Assembly (NCBI GenBank): GCA_022826665.1
Contig: JAJDUK010000057.1
Coordinates: 1-47,006 of the forward strand
DNA: 47,006 bases
Reading direction: 5' to 3'
Source of the DNA: Alphaproteobacteria bacterium
Lineage (GTDB): Bacteria; Pseudomonadota; Alphaproteobacteria; UBA828
Below, piece by piece: positions 1 through 8,391 of this stretch. The translations under genes and the position numbers were made by a program. The notes under the pieces are model-generated. The model searched no databases, was not told the origin of the DNA, and saw nothing but the letters and a program-made list of their open reading frames with translations. Within the stretch, counting starts at the first letter, position 1; every line of letters begins with the position of its first letter.

Positions 1-39
1 GCGCTGCGGCGGCACAAGGTCGGACGAGTCTCGGGGCAT
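1..39 (-). CDS. Start of an unknown gene, cut by left edge
   Basis: An ATG on the minus strand begins inside the stop codon of the permease (the TGATG arrangement), and the frame stays open for 13 codons (M-P-R-D-S-S-D-L-V-P-P-Q-R) to the edge. Such one-base overlaps usually mean translational coupling, so this is probably the fourth gene of the importer operon. Thirteen residues do not allow a function to be named; in related operons this position often holds an enzyme acting on the imported compound. That is inference only. Confidence 0.45.
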   Translation of the reverse strand, partial: MPRDSSDLVPPQR

Positions 40-956
40 CAGCCCTTCCCCTTCCAGGGGATCAGCCAGCGCTCGAGCATGCGCATGAACATCTCGATGG
101 CGAAGCCGATGGCGCCGATGATGATGATGCCGATCACCACCACGTCGGTCTGGAGGAAGTTCTTGGCGATCATCATCATCGAGCCCACGCCCTGGTCCGC
201 CGCCACCAGCTCGGCGGCAACCAGCGTCCCCCAGCACACCCCCATGGAGATCCGCAATCCCGTGAATATCTCGGGCAATGCGTTGGGCAGGATGACGTAG
301 CGCAGCACCTGAATCTTGGAGGCTCCCAGAGAATAGGCCGCATGGACCTTGGAGATCTGCACCGAGCTCACGCCGGCGCGGGCCGCGATCAGCATGATGA
401 AGAGCGCCGCCAGGAAGAGCAGGAAGATCTTGGCGACCTCGTCGATCCCCAGCCACAGGATGACCAGCGGGATCAGCGCCAGCGGCGGAATCGGACGGAT
501 GAACTCGACGATCGGATCGAACAGCCCGCGCGCCACCGAGTTCAGGCCCATGGCAAAGCCGAGCGGGATCCCCACCAGCGCGCCGATGATGACGCCGAGG
601 AGCACGCGCTTGACCGAAGTCCCGACGTGCTCCCAGAGCGAGATGTTGCGGTAGCCGTCGACAAAGAGGCTGACGAAGCGGTCGACCACACCGGGCCTCG
701 CCCGATTGGGGTTGTCCCAGGGATAGAGGCTGCCTTCGAGCGGCGGCCAGAAGAGCGGATCGATGAATCCCGAGATGGTCGCGATCCACCAGGCCAGGAT
801 CAGCAGGATCAGGGTGAGGACCGACCACAGGCGGCCGGAGTTCACCGCCGACGCATCGCCGAACTTGACGGTCTTCTGCCGGGTGAACGAGGTGTCCGCG
901 ATGCCGAGCCACATGCCCCAGCGCGAGGGTTGCTTGTTTTGATTGCGCGCCGCCAT
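39..956 (-). CDS. ABC importer permease, TauC/SsuC type
   Basis: A 305-residue inner-membrane permease of the binding-protein-dependent family used for taurine, alkanesulfonates, nitrate and similar small anions. A hydrophilic N-terminus of about 40 residues precedes a first membrane helix (about residues 41-65). The core shows the family's run of helices and the cytoplasmic coupling loop around A-A-Y-S-L-G-A-S (about residues 205-215), which docks on the ATPase. Length is slightly above the usual 250-280 because of the N-terminal extension. It starts 10 bp after the ATPase stop codon and its own stop overlaps the next start, so it sits inside a tight operon. The substrate cannot be read from the permease. 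Confidence 0.9.
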   Translation of the reverse strand: MAARNQNKQPSRWGMWLGIADTSFTRQKTVKFGDASAVNSGRLWSVLTLILLILAWWIATISGFIDPLFWPPLEGSLYPWDNPNRARPGVVDRFVSLFVDGYRNISLWEHVGTSVKRVLLGVIIGALVGIPLGFAMGLNSVARGLFDPIVEFIRPIPPLALIPLVILWLGIDEVAKIFLLFLAALFIMLIAARAGVSSVQISKVHAAYSLGASKIQVLRYVILPNALPEIFTGLRISMGVCWGTLVAAELVAADQGVGSMMMIAKNFLQTDVVVIGIIIIGAIGFAIEMFMRMLERWLIPWKGKG

Positions 957-966
957 GCTCTTGTCG

Positions 967-1770
967 TCAGCGCGCGTCGGCGCCGCCCATGATCTCCTCC
1001 TCCATCTCCCAGATCATGGAGAGGATCTCTTCGCGGGCAGTGATGAAGTCGGGCTGGGCCTTGATCGCGCGCGCGTCCCCTTCGACCCCCTGCTCGGCGA
1101 AGGGTAGCGTGTATTCCTTATGTATCCGGCCGGGGCGCGGCGCCATCACCACCAGGCGCTCACCGAGGAAGAGCGCCTCCTCGACGGAATGGGTAATCAG
1201 GATGATGGTCTTGCCGGTCTCTTTCCACAGCTTGAGCACGAGACCCTGCATCTTCTCGCGGGTGAGCGCGTCCAGCGCGCCCAGCGGCTCGTCCATCAGG
1301 ATCACGTCCGGGTCGTTCGCGAGGCACCGCGCCAGCGCCACGCGCTGCTGCATGCCGCCGGAGAGCTGATAGACCGGCTTGTCGGCGAACCCCTGCAGCG
1401 CCACGGTGTCGAGCAGGCGGCGTACGATCTGCTTGATCTCGGCGCGGGGCACGCCGCACATGCGCGGGCCAAAGCTCACGTTCTGGGCGACTGTCATCCA
1501 CTCGAAGAGCGCGCCTTGCTGAAACACCACGCCGCGTTCCTTGTGCGGGCCGGTCACCTGATGGCCGTTGAGAAGCGCCTGGCCCGCGGTTGGCGCCAGA
1601 AAGCCGCCGACGATGTTGAGCAGCGTGGTCTTGCCGCAGCCTGAGGGACCAAGCACGGCCATCAGCTCGCCAGGCTTGAGGTGCAGCGAAACGTCCTGGA
1701 GGGCGTGGACCTTGCCGCCATTGGGCAAGGTGAAGACCATCGAGACGTTGTCGATGACCAGCCCGTCCAT
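967..1770 (-). CDS. ABC importer ATP-binding protein, TauB/SsuB type
   Basis: A 267-residue ATPase that powers the neighbouring permease. Walker A is G-P-S-G-C-G-K-T-T, the signature is L-S-G-G-M-Q-Q-R, Walker B runs V-I-L-M-D-E-P, and the switch histidine lies in I-T-H-S, so all catalytic elements are present. The reading frame is open far upstream of this ATG, but the part before it is arginine-rich and lacks family similarity. The ATG at 1770 was chosen because an AGGGAG ribosome site sits just before it and the protein then begins where the family does. A 205-bp gap containing a strong hairpin separates it from the binding-protein gene. Confidence 0.92.
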   Translation of the reverse strand: MDGLVIDNVSMVFTLPNGGKVHALQDVSLHLKPGELMAVLGPSGCGKTTLLNIVGGFLAPTAGQALLNGHQVTGPHKERGVVFQQGALFEWMTVAQNVSFGPRMCGVPRAEIKQIVRRLLDTVALQGFADKPVYQLSGGMQQRVALARCLANDPDVILMDEPLGALDALTREKMQGLVLKLWKETGKTIILITHSVEEALFLGERLVVMAPRPGRIHKEYTLPFAEQGVEGDARAIKAQPDFITAREEILSMIWEMEEEIMGGADAR

Positions 1771-1892
1771 CACGCTCCCTTCTTCGCGGGTCCCAAAGGG
1801 CTTGGACCGTAACAGCCGCAGGCTTCCCGCGCCACGAGCACACAGCACCGACCCCCGCTTTGCGCGAGGACCGGCTATCGGCAGCGAAATGC

Positions 1893-1929
1893 CCTCCCCG
1901 CCTCCCGAATGCTTGGGGAGGCAGGGAGG
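1893..1929 (-). terminator. Intercistronic hairpin after binding-protein gene
   Basis: Left arm 1893-1906 pairs with right arm 1916-1929 over 14 positions with one mismatch (1899 against 1923), loop of 9. It lies about 45 bp past the stop of the binding-protein gene and before the ATPase gene. No T run follows on the minus strand, so it is more likely an mRNA-stabilising or partial-termination hairpin, which would keep binding-protein transcripts in excess over the membrane parts, than a full terminator. Confidence 0.5.
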
Positions 1930-1975
1930 AGTCGTGCACCTGCGGCCTGCCAGCCGCAGTCGCGCTCGGTCGCGC

Positions 1976-2950
1976 TTAGAGGAAGCTGTCGTCGATCGCG
2001 AAGGCGTAGCTGTCGAGAGCGCTGTCAAGCTGGCCCTGTTGGACGAAGAAATCCGCCACTTCCTTGGTGAACGACTGCACGGTGCCGCCCATCCAGGCCT
2101 CCGACTTCTGGTCCGCCGCCGACGGGAACGAGAACATACCGAGCATGTCTTCCGTCGCCGCGAGGTCCATGCCGGCTGCCTGGGAGATGGTCTCCACGAA
2201 TGGCGCCGAATCCGCGTTGTAGGCCGCATTCGCCTGATCGGTGACCTCCATGAACTTCCGCAGCAGGTCGGGATGGTCGTTGGCGAAGCTCTCGGTCACC
2301 GAGACGACGTCGAAGACGCGAATGCCGATGGCCTCCTGCTCTGCCGGAGTCATCAGCTCGTCGCCGTACTCCTTCATCCGCTGGAGCGGGCCGCCGAAGG
2401 CGCACGCCGCGGCAACGTCTCCGCGCGCAAGCGCGACTGACGCATCGGCGCCGTTCATCTGCACCATGTTGACCTTCGAGGCGTCCACTCCCAGGTGATC
2501 GAGGGTGCGCAAGAGCTTGTAGTGGGTCACGTTGCCGATTGGGGTCGCAATTTGCTTGCCCTCAAGCTCGCTCGCATTCGCCTGCGTGATGCCGGTGTCG
2601 GCATGGACGACGCAGTTGTCGGCCTCCGCATAGCTCACCGCCACGCCGACGAGCTTGAGCGGCAGCCCGTTGGTAACCGCGACCACCCACGGAACCAGCC
2701 CCTGGGAATAGGCGATTTGCACGTCGCCAGAGACCATCGCCTGGCTCATCTCGTTGCCGTTGCCGAAGGCGCGCCACTCGACTTCGACGCCCATCGCCTC
2801 GTCATAGGTCTTCTCGAGCTGCGCAACCTGGTTCGCGGTCGGCCACTCGAGGAAGTAGGCGACCGTGATCTTGTCGAGGGCAGACGCGGACGATGCGAAC
2901 AGCATCGCCACACCTGCCGCGACGACTGCCATGAAGCCGGTGCGTTTCAT
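1976..2950 (-). CDS. ABC substrate-binding protein, TauA/SsuA/NitT type
   Basis: A 324-residue periplasmic binding protein. A signal peptide (M-K-R-T-G-F, then a hydrophobic stretch ending A-S-S-A-S-A-L, residues 1-22) is followed by K-I-T-V-A-Y-F-L-E-W, the usual first strand, and G-N-E-M-S-Q-A-M-V-S-G-D-V-Q-I-A-Y, the hallmark ligand-cleft region of taurine and sulfonate binding proteins. The ATG at 2950 has an AGGAG site; the longer open frame upstream lacks a signal peptide at its front. It is first in the operon and has the LacI-type operators upstream. Taurine or a related sulfonate is the best guess for the ligand, but nitrate-, pyrimidine- and phthalate-type relatives share this fold. 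Confidence 0.88.
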   Translation of the reverse strand: MKRTGFMAVVAAGVAMLFASSASALDKITVAYFLEWPTANQVAQLEKTYDEAMGVEVEWRAFGNGNEMSQAMVSGDVQIAYSQGLVPWVVAVTNGLPLKLVGVAVSYAEADNCVVHADTGITQANASELEGKQIATPIGNVTHYKLLRTLDHLGVDASKVNMVQMNGADASVALARGDVAAACAFGGPLQRMKEYGDELMTPAEQEAIGIRVFDVVSVTESFANDHPDLLRKFMEVTDQANAAYNADSAPFVETISQAAGMDLAATEDMLGMFSFPSAADQKSEAWMGGTVQSFTKEVADFFVQQGQLDSALDSYAFAIDDSFL

Positions 2951-3109
2951 GTCGAGCACTCCTTTCGATTTGCGGTAGTTGAGAGTCCAGTCTCGGCAAT
3001 GGGCTCGTGAGTATCCGATCGTGCAATCATGTCGACATTTCGCACTCAGATGGTGGTCTCGCGGCGGAGCGCACGTGGACATCCTCCCCATTGACCCTTG
3101 GAGTCCGGT

Positions 3110-3140
3110 CTTATGACTTGTAACCGGTTACGTGAGCCAA
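3110..3140 (-). promoter_or_regulatory. Candidate promoter of the importer operon
   Basis: On the minus strand a TTGGCT box (3135-3140) and a CATAAG box (3110-3115) are 19 bp apart (18 bp if TCATAA is read as the -10). The palindrome 3119-3132 falls inside the spacer, where a bound LacI-type repressor would block polymerase. The match to consensus is moderate, and the call leans on the operator position. Transcription would leave about 150 bp of leader before the binding-protein start. Confidence 0.35.
3119..3132. promoter_or_regulatory. LacI-type operator O1
   Basis: TGTAACCGGTTACG contains the perfect 12-bp palindrome GTAACCGGTTAC (3120-3131) with the central CG step typical of LacI/GalR operators. 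It lies between the importer operon and the divergently transcribed LacI-family gene. It forms a pair with the site at 3151-3164. Confidence 0.7.
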
Positions 3141-3150
3141 CCATAGCGCA

Positions 3151-3164
3151 TGTGACCGGTTACA
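3151..3164. promoter_or_regulatory. LacI-type operator O2
   Basis: TGTGACCGGTTACA matches O1 with one position breaking the symmetry. Its centre is 32 bp from the centre of O1, close to three helical turns, so both sites face the same side of the DNA and could be bound cooperatively or by one tetramer. Confidence 0.65.
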
Positions 3165-3479
3165 GGGAAGACCGATTTGAGATTCTAAGAGCGCTCGGCC
3201 GTTGCTGTATACCGCCGCAGGGCAAGGATACTGGCCGGCATCGAGGTCCCATGCTGTGCCCTCGTGCCTGACCGGTTTATCGCCGGACGACAGAGTTTGG
3301 AGACTTTAGGATATACTGCGGGTGCACGCACGGCTCAGCCGGGCTCGGCGCTATGCCAACCGTCGCGGTGGCGGCAGGCGCCGCTTGGCTTGTCGCACGC
3401 GCGGCCGTGTGGTGCTTGACTGGACCCCTTGCCAAAGGGGCGAACAACGCCCGCAGCATAATTTGCACGGGAACTCGGA

Positions 3480-4538
3480 ATGCCCGAACGCGGATCACTG
3501 CGGAGCAAACAGTCCTCGCGAAGGATCACTTTGCGGGATGTTGCGCGCGAGGCTGGGGTCTCGGTCGCCACCGCATCGCGGGTTCTGAACAACTCACCAT
3601 CCGTTTCGCCGGAAACCCGCGAGGACGTGCTGCGAGTCTTCGCCAAGCTCGATTTCGCGCCCGACCCGCTCGCGCGCGCGCTCAACGCAGGCGGCACCAA
3701 CACGGTTGGCGCGGTGATTCCCACCATCAATCACGCCATTTTTGCGGCGTTCCTGGAAGCGCTGGAGGCCGGGCTGGACGCCAACGGCTATCGCCTGCTC
3801 ATTGCCACGACGGGCATGGACCGCCGCGTGGAACTCGAGCGCGCCCGGTCTCTGCTCGAAATGGGCGCGAGGGCGTTGATCGTATCCGGGCTGGATCACG
3901 AACCCGAGCTCACCGGCCTGGCCAAGCGGTTCGGAGCGCCCGTGGTCGCAACCTCGATCTACGAGGCCTCCGCCTCGATGCCGACCATCGGCTACGACAA
4001 CGTCGAACTCGGGCGCCAGGCCATGCAGCATCTGCTCCACCTCGGCCACAGGGATGTCGCCCTGGTCTCCGGGCCCACGGCGCAGAACGATCGAGCCCGT
4101 TTCAGGATTCGTGGCGCGGAATCCGTCGAGGGCGTGCGTTCGCTGCGAATTATAGAGACGGAGCTGAGCGTCGGGGGCGGCGTCGTCGCCGCGAAGCAGG
4201 CCTTGGCGTGGGACCGGCGGCCGACGGCACTGCTTTGCGTCACCGATCTCGTCGCGCTGGGAGCGATGTTCGAGCTTCAGCGCAGCGGTCTCCTCCTGCC
4301 CCGGGACATGTCGGTCATGGGATTCGATCACATCTCCTGGTCCGAACACAGCTATCCGCGCTTGACCTGCATAAGCTTGCCCGTCGCCGCGATGGGGCAG
4401 GAGAGCGCGCAGGCGATCTGCGACTTTCTCACGGACGGCACGCCAATCCCCTCGGTCCGGTTGCAGGGTGAAATCAAGGTGCGCGGCTCTACCTGCCCAC
4501 CACCGGACGTGTCCCAAACCTCGGGTGGACCGGCATGA
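3480..4538 (+). CDS. LacI-family transcriptional repressor
   Basis: A 352-residue regulator. Residues about 16-38 form the LacI helix-turn-helix plus hinge helix (I-T-L-R-D-V-A-R-E-A-G-V-S-V-A-T-A-S-R-V), including the V-A-x-x-A-G-V-S recognition segment. The remainder is the periplasmic-binding-protein-like sensor domain (T-V-G-A-V-I-P-T-I-N near residue 75, and V-M-G-F-D-H near 280). Length is normal. The start lacks a strong ribosome site, and a 6-bp hairpin (3425-3440) lies about 40 bp upstream. It faces the importer operon across 529 bp holding two matching operators, so it most likely represses the importer and perhaps itself, with the imported compound or a product as inducer. Confidence 0.92.
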   Translation: MPERGSLRSKQSSRRITLRDVAREAGVSVATASRVLNNSPSVSPETREDVLRVFAKLDFAPDPLARALNAGGTNTVGAVIPTINHAIFAAFLEALEAGLDANGYRLLIATTGMDRRVELERARSLLEMGARALIVSGLDHEPELTGLAKRFGAPVVATSIYEASASMPTIGYDNVELGRQAMQHLLHLGHRDVALVSGPTAQNDRARFRIRGAESVEGVRSLRIIETELSVGGGVVAAKQALAWDRRPTALLCVTDLVALGAMFELQRSGLLLPRDMSVMGFDHISWSEHSYPRLTCISLPVAAMGQESAQAICDFLTDGTPIPSVRLQGEIKVRGSTCPPPDVSQTSGGPA

Positions 4539-4943
4539 GCCGCGGGTAGCAAGCGGGTTTTCCCGCCAGACGATCGGACAAAGCCATTCACCCCCGAGCG
4601 TCGACCGCGGACATTGAGAATTCTTCGGCAATCCGAGCAGCTTGCTGCGGTTCAGACCGGGAATTCGAACAAGTGCTGGTCTGGGTAGTTGAGCGCCAAC
4701 GCAACTAAAAGAGACTCAAAATCAGCTGGTTAACGTCTCTTCTCTTTGGCTTCCTGGCCTTGACGCCGGATTGGGGATTTATTGGGAGTTGCGCGAATTC
4801 CATTTCGGGATCAGGTCGGTCACGTCGTGACGGTAACCTCTGTGGCTGGTAGCCGGTGAACGTTCCGGCGTCGGGGAATGCGCAGTTACGGGCATTCCTT
4901 ACGCAACTGCGGGGGTCCCAAGCGACAGGCTTACCTTTCGCGA
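4539..4943. other. 405-bp gap between convergent genes
   Basis: No credible gene. It contains short inverted repeats only: GCGGG/CCCGC around TTTT (4553-4566), AAGAGAC/GTCTCTT (4709-4741, loop 19), GCCGG/CCGGC near 4852-4869, and CGCAGTT/AACTGCG (4881-4911). The first could help end lacI transcription and the last monooxygenase transcription, but none has a clear T run. Base composition is lower in GC than the flanking genes. Confidence 0.4.
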
Positions 4944-6554
4944 TCAGCCGTCCTGAGGCCCACTAAGGGTGAAGCCTTCATAGCCCTTGGCCGCGATTTC
5001 ATCGCAAATACCGCGGTAAACGCCGACGCCGCCGACATAGGGATAAATGACCCGCGGCTTGCCCGGAATGTTCGCGCCGACATACCAGGTGTTGGACTGA
5101 AAGAAGAGCGTCTTGTCGGCCGCGTCATTGACGTGGTGCATCCACTCGTCTTCGGCCTCCACGGACGCCTCGATGCTGTCGAGTGCGTGCTCCCCCAGGT
5201 AGTCGATGCAGTCGGCGATCCATTCGATGTGTTGCTCGAGCGAGTTCATCATGTTGCTGAGCACCGAGGGGCTGCCGGGGCCCGTGACGGTAAAGAGGTT
5301 GGGGAAGCCCGCGACCGCGAGGCCCAGATAGGACCTCGGGCCATTCGACCATTTCTGCTTGAGCCGAATGCCGTCCCGGCCCCGAATGTCGATGTTGAAG
5401 AGCGCACCGGTCATGGCGTCGAAGCCCGTGGCGAACACGATAGCGTCGAGCTCGTGCTCTTTGCCGCCGGCCTTGAGGCCGCTCGGCGTAATCTCTTCGA
5501 TTGGCGTAGCCTTCACGTCCACCAGGCTGACATTGGCGCGGTTGAAGGTCTCGTAATAGTCAGTATCGACGCACATCCGCTTTGTGCCGAGCGGGTGATC
5601 CTTTGGACACAGCAGCTCCGCGACCTCGGGGTCGTCGACCCGCTCGCGGATCTTGTCGTGCACGAACTCTACGGCAAAATCGTTCGAGGCTTTATTGGTG
5701 ATGAGGTCGTTGAAGGACTGCAGGAAATTGAAGGAGCCCTCCCGCCACCGCCGCTCGAACGTCCCGTCGCGTACTTCCGGCGAAACTTCGAGCGCCGAAG
5801 TTTCGGAGATCTCGAAGATATCGCCGACGCGCGTGCCGCGGGCGCGCTGTCGCAGCTCGGGATAGCGCGACTTCCACATCTGCACGTCGTCGTCGCTGAG
5901 CGGGCCATTCCACGCCGGAATGCTGAAGTTCGGTGTACGCTGGAAAACCGTGAGGTGAGCCGCCTGCGCGGCAATCACCGGTATCGACTGAACACCGGAC
6001 GAGCCCGTCCCAATCACGGCGACGCGCTTGCCTGTGAAGTCGATCTCCTCATGCGGCCAGAGGCCGGTGTGATACCAGTCGCCTTCGAAGCGTTCCAAGC
6101 CCTCGTAATCGGGGACGTGCGGGGTCGACATACAGCCCGTCGCCATGATGCAGAACCTAGCGGAGAGGCGCTCGCCCCAGTCCGTATCGACGATCCACCG
6201 GTTCGCGGCATCGTCGAACACCGCGCTCGTGACACGCGTCTCCAACTGTATGTCTCGTCTGAGGTCGAACCTGTCCAGAACGTGCTCTATGTAGCGCAAG
6301 ATCTCCGGCTGTCTCGCGTAGCGCTCGGTCCACGTCCATTCTTGCTGGAGCTCGTCGGAGAACGAGTAGGAATAGGTCATGCTCTCCACGTCGCAGCGCG
6401 CACCGGGATAGCGGTTCCAGTACCAGGTGCCGCCGGCGCCGCCGCCCGCCTCGATCACCCGAGCGGAAAGTCCCAACTCGCGGCAGCGCTTCAGCATGTA
6501 AATACCCGAGAAGCCGGCGCCGACGATGATGGCGTCGATGTTGGTCGGTGGCAT
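4944..6554 (-). CDS. Flavin-containing / Baeyer-Villiger monooxygenase
   Basis: A 536-residue FAD- and NADPH-dependent class B monooxygenase that inserts oxygen next to a carbonyl (ketone to ester or lactone) or oxidises a heteroatom. The FAD-binding G-A-G-F-S-G lies at residues 12-17, the NADPH-binding G-T-G-S-S-G at 182-187. Between them is the Baeyer-Villiger fingerprint F-x-G-x3-H-x3-W-P (F156, G158, H162, W166, P167). The catalytic arginine region T-D-Y-Y-E-T-F-N-R is present. Length matches the cyclohexanone/phenylacetone monooxygenase group. An AGGAGG site precedes the ATG. The upstream binding protein has its own terminator, so this gene probably has its own promoter in 6555-6768. The substrate is unknown. 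Confidence 0.9.
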   Translation of the reverse strand: MPPTNIDAIIVGAGFSGIYMLKRCRELGLSARVIEAGGGAGGTWYWNRYPGARCDVESMTYSYSFSDELQQEWTWTERYARQPEILRYIEHVLDRFDLRRDIQLETRVTSAVFDDAANRWIVDTDWGERLSARFCIMATGCMSTPHVPDYEGLERFEGDWYHTGLWPHEEIDFTGKRVAVIGTGSSGVQSIPVIAAQAAHLTVFQRTPNFSIPAWNGPLSDDDVQMWKSRYPELRQRARGTRVGDIFEISETSALEVSPEVRDGTFERRWREGSFNFLQSFNDLITNKASNDFAVEFVHDKIRERVDDPEVAELLCPKDHPLGTKRMCVDTDYYETFNRANVSLVDVKATPIEEITPSGLKAGGKEHELDAIVFATGFDAMTGALFNIDIRGRDGIRLKQKWSNGPRSYLGLAVAGFPNLFTVTGPGSPSVLSNMMNSLEQHIEWIADCIDYLGEHALDSIEASVEAEDEWMHHVNDAADKTLFFQSNTWYVGANIPGKPRVIYPYVGGVGVYRGICDEIAAKGYEGFTLSGPQDG

Positions 6555-6768
6555 TGGTCCGCCTCCTAAGCCGTCCCGAACGCTTTGCGGACCGCCCCGC
6601 GAGCGGTCACCAGAGCCTCAGCCTCGATTTCATCGCTTGGATTGTCAACGGCGGCTGGACTATGTACCGGCGCGGCTGCATCTCAACCTAACCAGTGATA
6701 CCGAATTAGAGGCTCAGTTCAGAAGGTCCAAACCCGGAAGTTATCCGCGAAATGCGGGCCCAAGAAAA

Positions 6769-6793
6769 GCCCGGCCGCAAAGAACGGCCGGGC
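6769..6793 (-). terminator. Rho-independent terminator of the orphan binding protein
   Basis: A perfect 9-bp stem GCCCGGCCG (6769-6777) / CGGCCGGGC (6785-6793) with a 7-nt loop. Read on the minus strand it is followed directly by TTTTCTTG, the expected T-rich tail. It lies about 30 bp after the stop of the gene at 6822-8213 and separates that gene from the monooxygenase gene. Confidence 0.85.
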
Positions 6794-6821
6794 CAATAAT
6801 TCTCGGGCTGGCGACCGGGTG

Positions 6822-8213
6822 TCAGTCGTCGTAGTAGCCCGAATCCTCCATGATGCGACGGCAACGTCTGTCCATCGCCTCCAGGGCGTCTTCGATATCC
6901 TTTTGATCGTTGACGTAATCGGCACCCTCCTCACCGAATGCCGAGACCAGCGGGATGGCTTCCGGCACCAGCATGAGATAGGGCGTTGCAACCTGGATCG
7001 CCTTCGCCAATCCCTTGAAGAAGTTCCGCTGATCGGCGTACTTGCTGAGAAGCGATACGCGCGATGGCTGACCGCCCGCTTCCACCATGGCTTCGCCGAT
7101 GCGCGGATCGGTCATGTCGCCGGAGTTGATCCATTTGATCCACTCCCACGCCGCCTGGTGGTCGGCGCTCCACGGCGGGATGAACTGGCCGAGCCCGCCG
7201 GTGAGAGCCTTGTGGACACCTTCCGGATTGCTGCCGCGCGGCGGAACATCCCAGTGGAACTCCTCCGGGAATTTGCTGTACTCCGGTTTGTTCAGGACCG
7301 CGGTACCCCAGGTGTTCGGACCGAGGAGGGCGCTGCCGTTCGCGAACGCCCGGTTCACTTCGTCCTCGGTCGCGTTGCTGGTGACCGGGTGCGCGTAGGC
7401 CTGCAGCTCCTTCATCGCCTTGAGGGCGAGATACCCGGCTTCGGTGTTGAACGTCGGGTTCCAATACCCCTTTTCCATCCGGTCGAACCACGAGCCGCCA
7501 TGGGCTGCCAAGGCTGCCCAGAAGTTGAATCCGAACCAGGCACCACGCTGTAGCGAAGCGCAGTAGGCGTACACCTCGTTGTCGGGGTCATGGACCTCCT
7601 TGGCGGCCTCGATCCACTCTTCGAATGTCTCCGGATACGAGATTCCATGCTTGTCGAGAACGTCCTTGCGATACGTCGCCAGAAGGGCATTGCCATCAGG
7701 TGTCAGGCCATAGAGTTCGCCGTCCTGCTCGGGCGGCACGCGATACAGCTTGGAGATCTCCCGCGGCACGTCGTTCAGGTAGTCTTCGAACCATGCCGGA
7801 TCCTGATCGGCGAACGGCTGAAGCGGGGTAAGCGCCTCTTTTACGTACATGCTCGGCCATTGGCCGTAGTCGGTGTAGATCACGTTGAAGGTGTCGATCT
7901 GCGACTCCATCATCACGTTGATCTTCGGGAACGTTTCGCCGATGGGCTCGGCGACGAAGTTGACGTCGATGTTGGGATAGACCTGCTCGAACAGCGGAAG
8001 GGCCGCCCGCATGGAGCCCTCCCAACGCAGGCCCGACGATGTGTAGACGTTCACCGAACCGGAAACGTCGGCGCGTACTTCTCTCGGTTTCCAGGTCGCG
8101 GCAAGTGCCGCCGCAGACGCCACCGCTCCCTGCATCAAGTGGCGCCGGGTGATCCTGTACCGCCGGGTCTCCTCTAGCGTCCGTTTAAGAACCTCGTCTG
8201 ACTTGTCAGCCAT
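6822..8213 (-). CDS. Tat-exported family-1 extracellular solute-binding protein
   Basis: A 463-residue binding protein of the family that usually serves carbohydrate, glycerol-phosphate or polyamine-like importers. Near residue 23-30 a twin-arginine motif T-R-R-H-L-M-Q is followed by a hydrophobic stretch (A-V-A-S-A-A-A-L-A-A), so it is predicted to be exported folded. The central part shows the family's aromatic ligand-cleft features (G-F-N-F-W-A-A-L; S-W-F-D-R). The ATG at 8213 has AAGGAGAGGAG in front; an in-frame ATG further upstream lacks one. No permease or ATPase of the matching kind is next to it, so the partners must be elsewhere or lost. Its upstream flank is a transposase remnant. 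Confidence 0.82.
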   Translation of the reverse strand: MADKSDEVLKRTLEETRRYRITRRHLMQGAVASAAALAATWKPREVRADVSGSVNVYTSSGLRWEGSMRAALPLFEQVYPNIDVNFVAEPIGETFPKINVMMESQIDTFNVIYTDYGQWPSMYVKEALTPLQPFADQDPAWFEDYLNDVPREISKLYRVPPEQDGELYGLTPDGNALLATYRKDVLDKHGISYPETFEEWIEAAKEVHDPDNEVYAYCASLQRGAWFGFNFWAALAAHGGSWFDRMEKGYWNPTFNTEAGYLALKAMKELQAYAHPVTSNATEDEVNRAFANGSALLGPNTWGTAVLNKPEYSKFPEEFHWDVPPRGSNPEGVHKALTGGLGQFIPPWSADHQAAWEWIKWINSGDMTDPRIGEAMVEAGGQPSRVSLLSKYADQRNFFKGLAKAIQVATPYLMLVPEAIPLVSAFGEEGADYVNDQKDIEDALEAMDRRCRRIMEDSGYYDD

Positions 8214-8271
8214 GTCTCCTCTCCTTGGGGCGGTTGTGGTTCGTTTTTGGCCCACATTAAGACTAAGCGCA

Positions 8272-8391
8272 CTAACCCAAGGAAGCGTAAGTGCACCGAA
8301 CAGAAAGCGTCAAGCCGCGCATCAGACGCTGAATCTTCTCGTGGTTCACGATCCAGCCGCGATGCCTGAGCGCCGCCTGTATGCGGCGCCT
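8272..8391 (-). pseudogene. IS3-family transposase (OrfB) fragment
   Basis: In the minus-strand frame that ends at the stop 8272-8274, codons from 8391 downward read R-R-R-I-Q-A-A-L-R-H-R-G-W-I-V-N-H-E-K-I, then Q-R-L-M-R-G-L-T-L. This is the characteristic OrfB N-terminal segment of IS3-group elements (the R-R-I-x-x-x-L-R-x-x-G-x-x-V-N-x-K-R-V-x-R-L-M-R pattern). The integrase core with its DDE residues is absent, as is OrfA, so it is a remnant of about 30 codons. It abuts the dnaB fragment and lies 58 bp upstream of the binding-protein gene. Confidence 0.7.

Noticed and set aside
1771-2229. N-terminal extension of the importer ATPase
   Set aside because: Arg/Ser-rich, overlaps the binding-protein gene on the same strand in another frame and contains the hairpin; the family start and ribosome site lie at 1770.
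4709-4741. AAGAGAC/GTCTCTT as a lacI terminator
   Set aside because: A 7-bp stem with a 19-nt loop is too weak and lies 170 bp past the stop codon.
4878-6569. A 563-codon open frame on the plus strand
   Set aside because: It is the antisense shadow of the monooxygenase gene; high GC at third positions keeps the opposite frame open, and it has no domain motif or ribosome site.
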